This document shows, piece after piece, positions 5,819 to 11,290 of a stretch of 11,290 nt of DNA. Both the position numbers and the translations under genes were made by a program. Under the pieces are notes generated by a model. That model was not told where the DNA came from, ran no database searches, and saw only the letters and a list, made by a program, of their open reading frames with translations. This DNA is from an uncultured beta proteobacterium (GTDB lineage: Bacteria; Pseudomonadota; Gammaproteobacteria; Burkholderiales; Burkholderiaceae_C): positions 1-11,290 of the forward strand of contig CAIYQF010000270.1 in the NCBI GenBank assembly GCA_903928325.1, written 5' to 3'. The number at the start of each line of letters is the position of its first letter. Within the stretch, counting starts at the first letter, position 1.

Positions 5819-6586
5819 TTAGGGTGTTTGGAGCTTGGGTGCACGGTTTAGGCAATACAAGGCGAAGTACTTGCCAAACGCCGCTTGCCCTTGCATGGCA
5901 CACACCGCAAAGCCCATAGCCCCATCCAAAAAACCCAGACGAAAAAAATAGCTCCGCAAAAAGGCAACCATGCCAGAGGCGAATGCGCGTGCCATGGTGG
6001 TGCGTTGCCCCTTCTCGTGGCGTTGCATCGCCCAGGCTTGGCTGTATTGTTCAAGCTTGCGCCAGTAGTGGCTTGGAGTAGGGTAGCTAAAGTGCAACAA
6101 AGGAGCGGTCAACTTCTCGGTGCGGGCTTGTTTGACGAGCACCTGTTCGTGGACCAAATCGGCGCTAAAGCACGCTTTTTCTCGCGGAAAGAGACGCAAG
6201 ACATAGTCTGGGGTCCAGCCGCAGTGCCGAATCCATTGACCGCAAAATTGCGTCAGGCGGGGAAGTGCGTAGGCGGCGTCGGCGTTGCGCGCGATCGCTC
6301 GGCCAATTTGCAGCGCCAATTCTGGCGTGACCCGCTCATCGGCGTCTAGTGAAAGCACCCAGGGGAGGGTCGCTAGGGCCAGCGCCCTTCCTTTTTGAGG
6401 CCCAAAGCCCGGCCAATCGGTTGAGATCGTGACCTTCGCCCCCCTGGCCGACGCAATGGCCACAGTGGCGTCCGTACTGCCCGAGTCCACCACAATGATT
6501 TCGTCGGCAAACGACACTGCGTCCAAACAGGCGCCAATGTTGGCTTCCTCGTTGTGGGTGATGATGATTACACTTAGCTGGGTCAA
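5819..6586 (-). CDS. Family 2 glycosyltransferase, WaaE/KdtX-like (LPS core)
   Basis: A 255-residue inverting GT-A enzyme. Its N-terminus, LSVIIITHNEEANIGACLDA (4-23), DEIIVVDSGSTDATVAIA (28-45) and the metal-binding DADE (81-84), are classic GT2 nucleotide-sugar motifs. YVLRLFPR (128-135) and LVHEQV (144-149) match the acceptor and catalytic region of WaaE/KdtX proteins, which add beta-1,4-glucose to heptose I of the LPS inner core. A hydrophobic C-terminal segment (about 203-232) suggests membrane association. The sugar and acceptor cannot be read from the sequence, so no symbol is given. The start is TTG at 6584-6586, because an in-frame TAA lies at 6593-6595 and the GT2 fold begins at residue 4. 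AAAAGG lies about 11 nt upstream, a weak ribosome-binding site. The gene is divergent from the O-antigen ligase gene and lies 98 nt upstream of tolB. Confidence 0.88.
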   Translation of the reverse strand: MTQLSVIIITHNEEANIGACLDAVSFADEIIVVDSGSTDATVAIASARGAKVTISTDWPGFGPQKGRALALATLPWVLSLDADERVTPELALQIGRAIARNADAAYALPRLTQFCGQWIRHCGWTPDYVLRLFPREKACFSADLVHEQVLVKQARTEKLTAPLLHFSYPTPSHYWRKLEQYSQAWAMQRHEKGQRTTMARAFASGMVAFLRSYFFRLGFLDGAMGFAVCAMQGQAAFGKYFALYCLNRAPKLQTP

Positions 6587-6672
6587 GATGGGTTAAACCT
6601 TTTATGGATCAATTCAACATTAGCACAGCTTCGTGCCGCTCCAATCGCGTGTACTTTTGGCACTAAAAATTC
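6587..6672. promoter_or_regulatory. Divergent intergenic region between GT2 and O-antigen ligase genes
   Basis: These 86 bases separate two outward-facing LPS genes and should hold both promoters. The half nearest the ligase gene has AT-rich pieces (TACTTTTGGCACTAAAAATT), but I found no convincing -35/-10 pair on either strand, and no good Shine-Dalgarno before the ligase ATG. The call rests on gene orientation only. Confidence 0.4.
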
Positions 6673-7944
6673 ATGTTCTTGGCTACCTATTCCCCATTGT
6701 TTCGCCGCGATCTTGCGGCGTTGAAGCTCGGGACTCTTTGTTTCGTGGCGGTGTCTCCCAGCTTGGGTACAGCGGTTGCTGCCTTAGGTAGGCTGTTGCT
6801 TTATTTAATGGCACTGGGATGCCTTCTCCTGGCGTCACGGTCAAGGGTTAGTCCATCTCCGTTAGAAAGATCGCGGACCGTTACAGTGGGCATTTTGCTG
6901 GCTTGTGCTTACATGGCAGCAAGTATTACCTGGTCCAGCGCAGACCTTGATACCGCGCTACTTGGCTGGGCGCGCCATGCGCGATTGTTGACCATTCCCA
7001 TTGTTTGCTACCTTCTTGCCGATAAGGCCCAAGCCATGTTGGTGTTGCGCGCATTTACCTTAGGACAGGTTTTTGTCGTGCTGAGTTCTTGGGCCTTGGT
7101 TTTCGGTGTCCATGTTCCATGGGCCACCGGTTTACATGCAACTGACGAATATGCCGTTTTCGGGAGTTACCTCGAGCAGTCCATTTCCCAATCAGTGCTC
7201 CTAGCCCTGCTGTGGTTCCAGCGGGATACATTGTTTGGCCAACGGGGGCGCTGGATCGCTATCTTGCTTGCATTGCTAACCTTGGCTCTCACTGTTGGGG
7301 TGCTGCGGGGGCGCACGGGGTACGTGGTTACGCTTGCAATGCTAGCCTTGGCCTGCGCCCATGCCATGCCGAAGAAGTGGTGGTGGGTTGCAATCCTTGT
7401 GCCTTGCTTTGTTTTTGCCTTGGCCATGGCTGGCTTATCGACTTTTCGCCATCGTATGCTTGATGTTGCATCCGAAGTTACAGCGTATTCTCATAACAGG
7501 GTTGGCGACACATCCTCCGCGGAGCGCTTGGTGTATTGGAGTACTTCACTGCAAGCCATTGCCGCCAATCCACTTTTGGGGCACGGTAGTGGCAGTTGGA
7601 ATGTGGAGTACCGCAAGCTCGGTGGCGACAAGATCGCTCCGCCCACAACGGACAACCCGCACCAGCTGTTTCTTTTGTGGGCCGTAGAAGGCGGGCTACT
7701 GGGAGTGCTGGGCCTTGTCGCGGTGCTATGGAGCCTGGTTCTTTATGCCAAAAAAATGGAAGCTTTAGACGGCCTCACACTCAAGGCGATGGTGCTTGCG
7801 CTGGTTGTCTCCGGCATGTTCAATTCCATGATTTTCGGCATCGGTATGGGGGACTTTTTCTGCATAGGACTGGGCATCGCGCTTGGGCTACGCCGCGATA
7901 CCGCTGCCCCATCACTTCTTTCCAAACATGACCAAAGCTGCTGA
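6673..7944 (+). CDS. waaL: O-antigen ligase family protein (WaaL-like, Wzy_C)
   Basis: A 423-residue polytopic inner-membrane protein with about ten to twelve hydrophobic segments. WaaL transfers undecaprenyl-linked O-antigen to lipid A-core on the periplasmic face. Features that match the family: the Wzy_C-type segment RGRTGYVVTLAMLAL starting at 212, with Arg214; AERLVYW with Arg285; and the large periplasmic loop ending in NPHQLFLLWAVEGG with His330. E. coli WaaL has functionally important arginines near 215 and 288 and a histidine near 337, so spacing agrees well. O-antigen polymerase (Wzy) is the main alternative, because both families share the domain. Adjacency to msbA favours the ligase. 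The stop (TGA 7942-7944) is one base before the most likely msbA start, so the two are probably coupled. Confidence 0.82.
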   Translation: MFLATYSPLFRRDLAALKLGTLCFVAVSPSLGTAVAALGRLLLYLMALGCLLLASRSRVSPSPLERSRTVTVGILLACAYMAASITWSSADLDTALLGWARHARLLTIPIVCYLLADKAQAMLVLRAFTLGQVFVVLSSWALVFGVHVPWATGLHATDEYAVFGSYLEQSISQSVLLALLWFQRDTLFGQRGRWIAILLALLTLALTVGVLRGRTGYVVTLAMLALACAHAMPKKWWWVAILVPCFVFALAMAGLSTFRHRMLDVASEVTAYSHNRVGDTSSAERLVYWSTSLQAIAANPLLGHGSGSWNVEYRKLGGDKIAPPTTDNPHQLFLLWAVEGGLLGVLGLVAVLWSLVLYAKKMEALDGLTLKAMVLALVVSGMFNSMIFGIGMGDFFCIGLGIALGLRRDTAAPSLLSKHDQSC

Positions 7945-7945
7945 A

Positions 7946-9679
7946 ATGTCGCTAAACAGTCTGACATTACGCCAACGTTTGCTCCGCGTCGCCGCTTATT
8001 TTTCTAAGCCCCGCAGCGCATGGATTGCTTTGGCTTTGTCGGTGCTGATTGGATCGGCCCTGGAGCCAACCATTCCAGCCTTACTCAAACCGCTACTCGA
8101 CAAGGGATTTAATTCAAAAGAGCTCGAACTCTGGCTCATTCCAGTGTCCGTCATTGCATTGTTTATGGTGCGCTCATCCGCATCCTTCATGGCCGACGTG
8201 GCATTAGCGAAAATTGCCCAAACCAGTTTGCACGGTCTACGCAAGAAAATGTTTGATTGCATTAGCGTGGCCGAGCTGGAACTGTACCGAAAGCAACCGG
8301 CCACCGCTTTGGCCAACACGATTGTGTTTGAGGCGACCAACGGTGCGGTCTTGTTGTTGCAATCCATCACCACGGTTGTCAAAGACAGTTTATCGCTGGT
8401 GGCATTGGTGTGTTATTTGCTTTACTTGAATTGGAAGCTCACACTCATTGTGTTGCTTATCTTCCCGGTGGTAGCCTTGGCAATGCGCGCGCTGGCTAAG
8501 CGCTTGTATGGTTTGACCAAGGCGTCTCAGGCGGCCGTCGACAAGCTGGCTTATGTGGTTGAAGAAAGCGTGCTGGCCCACAAGGAAATTCGTATACAAA
8601 ACGCCGAAGCGCAGCAGCTTCAACGCTTTGAAACGGTTAACACATTGCTGCAGCGTTTAGCGATGAAGTCAGCCATTGCCGGGTCCGCAGTGGCACCCAT
8701 TACCAATCTGTTTGGCTCTATTGCACTGTCGGCGGTGATCACCGTGGCGATTGTGCAAAGCCAGTCCAGTTCCTTGTCTGCTGGTGGGTTTGTGGCCTTT
8801 ATTACGGCGATGTTGATGCTTATTGCACCCATCAAGCATTTATCAGAGGTGTCGAGCACGATCACACGGGGCGTGGTGGCCGCAGAGCGCGCCATTGCCT
8901 TGGTCGAGACCGTGGTGGCCGAGCAAGGGGGCGACTTTGTTAAGGACCGCTGCTCTGGGCTTGTCGAGTTGCGTGGCGTGGGCGTTACCTACCCCGACGC
9001 GCCTGCACCGGCCTTGGTGGATATTGACTTGGTGGTGCAACCGGGCCAATTCATCGCGCTGGTGGGGCTCTCCGGGTCGGGCAAAACCACACTGGCCAAT
9101 TTGTTGCCACGGTTTGTCGATTGCACCAGCGGGCACATATTTCTTGACGGCGTGGAGTTGCGCGACTGGAACCTGCAGTCGCTGCGGCGGCAATTTGGCT
9201 TGGTGGGGCAAAACGTGGTGATGTTCAACGACAGCGTATTGAACAACCTTGCCCTGGGTCAATCACTGGACCGCGCGCGTGCCCAGCGCTGTTTGGAAGC
9301 AGCCAATTTGGCCGAGCGCGTTGCTGCCTTGCCCCAAGGCATGGACACGGTTTTGGGCCACAACGCCAGTGTGCTGTCGGGCGGTGAGCGCCAGCGCCTG
9401 GCCATTGCGCGGGCTATTTACAAAGACGCACCGATCTTGATTTTGGACGAAGCCACCTCAGCCCTGGACACCGACACCGACAGCCTGGTGCAGGCCTCGC
9501 TGCGCACGGCCATGGTGGGCCGCACCACCATTGCCATTGCGCACCGCTTATCCACCATCCGCGACGCCGATACGATATTTGTGTTGCAGCATGGCCGCAT
9601 CTTGCAGCGCGGAAGCCACGCGCAACTGATGGCCGAAGGCGGCGCCTACGAGGACTTTATTCGCCTGAGTTACAGCTGA
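7946..9679 (+). CDS. msbA: Lipid A export ABC transporter MsbA
   Basis: A 577-residue half-transporter that flips lipid A-core across the inner membrane as a homodimer. Residues 1-320 hold the six-helix transmembrane domain; PALLKPLLDKGF near residue 45 is a typical MsbA segment. The nucleotide-binding domain has Walker A GLSGSGKT ending at Lys380-Thr381, Q-loop GQNVVMFNDSV, signature LSGGE at 477-481, Walker B ILILDE with Asp501 and Glu502, D-loop SALD, and the switch His533 in IAHRLST. These positions sit within a few residues of E. coli MsbA (582 aa). The signature carries Glu instead of Gln, a frequent variant. I chose the ATG at 7946, one base after the ligase stop, because it gives the right N-terminal length. 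ATG at 7928 (583 aa) is possible; the further upstream ATG at 7883 lies inside the ligase gene and is unlikely. Its 3' end overlaps the convergent glycosyltransferase gene. Confidence 0.93.
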   Translation: MSLNSLTLRQRLLRVAAYFSKPRSAWIALALSVLIGSALEPTIPALLKPLLDKGFNSKELELWLIPVSVIALFMVRSSASFMADVALAKIAQTSLHGLRKKMFDCISVAELELYRKQPATALANTIVFEATNGAVLLLQSITTVVKDSLSLVALVCYLLYLNWKLTLIVLLIFPVVALAMRALAKRLYGLTKASQAAVDKLAYVVEESVLAHKEIRIQNAEAQQLQRFETVNTLLQRLAMKSAIAGSAVAPITNLFGSIALSAVITVAIVQSQSSSLSAGGFVAFITAMLMLIAPIKHLSEVSSTITRGVVAAERAIALVETVVAEQGGDFVKDRCSGLVELRGVGVTYPDAPAPALVDIDLVVQPGQFIALVGLSGSGKTTLANLLPRFVDCTSGHIFLDGVELRDWNLQSLRRQFGLVGQNVVMFNDSVLNNLALGQSLDRARAQRCLEAANLAERVAALPQGMDTVLGHNASVLSGGERQRLAIARAIYKDAPILILDEATSALDTDTDSLVQASLRTAMVGRTTIAIAHRLSTIRDADTIFVLQHGRILQRGSHAQLMAEGGAYEDFIRLSYS

Positions 9680-10736
9680 GTAACCGCTGCGCGCTGGCGG
9701 CGAATGCTGCTGCAGACGGTTCAACCAGGCATACGACGTCCGCGTGATGGTGGTAAGACGGGGGGGTGGAGAAGTTAAACCAACACAGGGTCGGAACGCC
9801 CAAGCCCACCGCCATATGGTAGGGCCCCGAGTCGCTGCTGATGACCATATCCGCCTGCTGCAGCAGCCCGCTGAGCTGGTCCAGAGACAATTGCCCAGCC
9901 CAATCGACGATCGTGGCTTGGTGTCCAGTGGCTTGAAGCTTTCCCTTTAGCAAAGCGACGAACTGCTGGTTCACGTCGCGCTCAAATGGGGCGCCCGAAA
10001 GGTGCAGGGCAAACGGGGTACGTTCATAAAGTGCGGCGCAACACTCTGCCAGTTGCTCCAGTGGCGGACGTTTGACCAAGGCGTCATCGGTGCCGCACCC
10101 AATGTTGAGCACCAAGGTCTTTTTGCCGGGAGTTTGGATGGGGTGCTGCTGCATCCAAGTGGCACCTTCGGCCGACGGGCGCAGCGTAATGCGGGCGCCC
10201 GCTCGCTCAATTCCCAAGGCCGCCAGAGCCACAAAGTCGCGCTCGGTATAGTCCATGGCCCGCGAAAGACCGTGCAGGGCCTGGTAGTGGCGGCTCGATG
10301 GTGCCGCCCGGTCGTAGAAAAGTCGGCGCAATGGAAATTGCGCAATCCCTACGGACACGGCCTGTTTTTCTTTTGCTATGCGGCGCGTTAACCAAGACGT
10401 CTTAAGGCCGCTGCTTTCGAAATCAATTACCAGGTCGATGGCTTGCTTGGATACGCATTGCGACACAGCTTGGAACACCTGCGCCAAGGGCAGGCTGTGC
10501 TGCTTTTGGGTGCCGGGTTGGCCGCGCTTGACGGTCACAAAATGCACGCTGGAGAGAAGGTAGTGCGATCGAATCAGCGCCTCAGAGGGATAGCCCGCGT
10601 GGTTGCTCAACATCAAAAAATGCAGTTGGGCGTCTGGCCACTTCGTTTTCAAAACGCGCCAGGCCGCCGAACCGCGCAGCAAATCGCCTATGCCCATGCT
10701 GTGCGACTTGATCAGCAAAATGTTTTTTGGGTTCAT
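9657..10736 (-). CDS. Family 9 glycosyltransferase (heptosyltransferase-type)
   Basis: A 359-residue GT-B enzyme of the ADP-heptose:LPS heptosyltransferase superfamily (GT9), expected at the cytoplasmic face of the inner membrane. The N-terminal motif KSHSMGIGDLLRGSAAWRVL (10-29) contains Asp18 at the position of the catalytic Asp in WaaC/WaaF. The linker and C-domain begin with LVLNIGCGTDDALVKRPP (208-225), and the nucleotide-sugar site is ISSDSGPYHMAVGLGVPTLCW (starting at 299). Family members include WaaC, WaaF, WaaQ and O-chain enzymes; the acceptor cannot be decided here. The ATG overlaps the upstream deacetylase stop by 4 nt (ATGA). The 3' end overlaps msbA by 23 nt on the opposite strand. 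A C7 tract at residues 324-326 (codons ACC CCC CCG) lies downstream of the active-site motif. Confidence 0.88.
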   Translation of the reverse strand: MNPKNILLIKSHSMGIGDLLRGSAAWRVLKTKWPDAQLHFLMLSNHAGYPSEALIRSHYLLSSVHFVTVKRGQPGTQKQHSLPLAQVFQAVSQCVSKQAIDLVIDFESSGLKTSWLTRRIAKEKQAVSVGIAQFPLRRLFYDRAAPSSRHYQALHGLSRAMDYTERDFVALAALGIERAGARITLRPSAEGATWMQQHPIQTPGKKTLVLNIGCGTDDALVKRPPLEQLAECCAALYERTPFALHLSGAPFERDVNQQFVALLKGKLQATGHQATIVDWAGQLSLDQLSGLLQQADMVISSDSGPYHMAVGLGVPTLCWFNFSTPPSYHHHADVVCLVEPSAAAFAASAQRLLSCNSGE

Positions 10737-11290
10737 TGCACTGGGCCCCCAGTGTTAGTGGCAGCGCCGGTCTGGCGGTCTTCGTAAGCCGTAAAGCACT
10801 TCAGCAGTAGATGCGCCCAGGTTGTCGTGCGGCTTACCAGAACGCGGGGCAGTAGCAGCAAATGGGCGTGCAAGGGTGCGTGTAGGTTCACCCGCCCGCG
10901 CTTAGTAGTGGTGGCCGTGGTGTACCCGGTGTTTTGCACTGCCTGTACGCTGCTTACATCGCACAGACCGTAGGGATAGCAAAAATGCCGCACCCCCCCT
11001 TGCTGCTGCACCAGGGCCTCCAACGCCTGTTTGGATTGGGCAATTTCCCGCTGCTGTTGGTCGGGCGCCAGATCGGGCAGGCGTGCGTGGGTCATTGTGT
11101 GCGAGCCCACTTCCTGCCCCGCGTCCACCCATTGTTGCAGTTGGGCCGCGTCCATCAGGGGCACTTGCGCAATGCCCTGGGGCGCGTCCCAGCTGTTGTG
11201 CTGGCCCACCAGGCCGACCACCACATAGCAGGTACTGCTAAAGCCAAAACGCTGCAATATCGGCAGCGCCCGGTACAGGTTGTTGGAGTA
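10733..11290 (-). CDS. Polysaccharide deacetylase (NodB/CE4), N-terminus cut by window edge
   Basis: The frame is open to the right edge, giving 185 residues. The first ones, YSNNLYRALPILQRFGFSST, align with the segment that follows the catalytic FDDG motif in CE4 enzymes, so the gene continues beyond the window and the metal-binding Asp pair is not visible. The zinc-binding HxxxH motif is present as SHTMTHARL, and the motif-3 region as RHFCYPYG. CE4 enzymes remove N- or O-acetyl groups from polysaccharides; the substrate here may be a surface glycan or lipid-linked sugar, inferred only from neighbours. No transmembrane segment is visible in this part. A G7 tract (codons CAA GGG GGG GTG) lies just before the YPYG motif. 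A TTG at 11255-11257 could be called as a start but is internal. The stop overlaps the GT9 start by 4 nt. Confidence 0.87.
   Translation of the reverse strand, partial: YSNNLYRALPILQRFGFSSTCYVVVGLVGQHNSWDAPQGIAQVPLMDAAQLQQWVDAGQEVGSHTMTHARLPDLAPDQQQREIAQSKQALEALVQQQGGVRHFCYPYGLCDVSSVQAVQNTGYTTATTTKRGRVNLHAPLHAHLLLLPRVLVSRTTTWAHLLLKCFTAYEDRQTGAATNTGGPVQ
10739..10754 (-). promoter_or_regulatory. Hairpin covering the GT9 ribosome-binding region
   Basis: CACTGGG and CCCAGTG form an inverted repeat with a 2-nt centre. In RNA it would be a 6-bp GC-rich stem with a 4-nt loop, ending 2 nt before the GT9 ATG and covering the place where a Shine-Dalgarno would be. With the 4-nt stop/start overlap, this suggests that the GT9 gene is translated mainly by ribosomes arriving from the deacetylase gene. 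Confidence 0.4.

Noticed and set aside
5245..5919. Long plus-strand ORF (224 residues) antisense to tolB
   Set aside because: It is a shadow of a GC-rich coding region: low-complexity, no recognisable motif, no ribosome-binding site, and it lies opposite a clear tolB.
7883..7945. ATG at 7883 as the msbA start
   Set aside because: It adds 21 residues not typical of MsbA, lies deep in the ligase gene, and the ATG at 7946 gives the expected N-terminal length.
11255..11257. TTG as the start of the polysaccharide deacetylase
   Set aside because: The frame stays open to the window edge and the upstream residues match the family, so this codon is internal to a larger gene.
1..11290. CRISPR array, transposase/IS ends, toxin-antitoxin or anti-phage module
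   Set aside because: No regularly spaced repeats, no transposase, nuclease or other defence-type proteins were seen. The only mobile feature is the integrase and tRNA boundary at the left end.

Overview
The window looks like a chromosomal stretch from a betaproteobacterium, probably Burkholderiales (Comamonadaceae-like). The evidence is the order and protein character of the tolB-pal-cpoB block, the LPS genes, and GC-rich codon use on the right. This placement is an inference from gene content, not a database match. A lower-GC segment at the left end (about 1-2110) looks like the edge of an integrated element next to a tRNA gene.

Region 1 (1-2109, all minus strand): a tyrosine recombinase, an unrecognised 86-residue protein and a DUF2164 protein cut by the left window edge lie close together in one leftward array. 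The 160 bases between the recombinase and the tRNA hold an inverted repeat, a tandem 11-bp repeat and a strong intrinsic terminator. The recombinase begins 160 bp from the 3' end of an intact tRNA-Lys(UUU). This is the classic layout of a phage, island or ICE end at a tRNA attachment site. The far end of the element lies outside the window.

Region 2 (2110-5720, minus strand): reading leftward, tolB, pal, cpoB and tcdA, then tRNA-Lys. tolB, pal and cpoB belong to the Tol-Pal outer-membrane constriction system. tcdA makes the cyclic t6A modification at A37 of ANN-decoding tRNAs. pal/cpoB and cpoB/tcdA overlap by 4 and 1 nt, so they are probably translationally coupled. tolQ, tolR and tolA, which usually precede tolB, are absent; an LPS glycosyltransferase gene sits there instead.

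Region 3 (5819-11290): LPS and surface-polysaccharide genes. A WaaE/KdtX-like family 2 glycosyltransferase (minus, TTG start) is divergent from an O-antigen ligase (waaL-like) gene, which is followed by msbA, the lipid A-core flippase. Converging on msbA with a 23-nt 3' overlap is a minus-strand pair: a family 9 (heptosyltransferase-type) glycosyltransferase and a polysaccharide deacetylase that runs off the right edge. Together these genes suggest core assembly, lipid A-core export and O-antigen attachment.

No convincing undescribed system is visible. The parts most worth a second look are the recombinase/tRNA-Lys junction (non-canonical catalytic-box residues, ordered repeats, terminator inside the attachment region) and the physical linkage of tcdA to one of its likely tRNA substrates.
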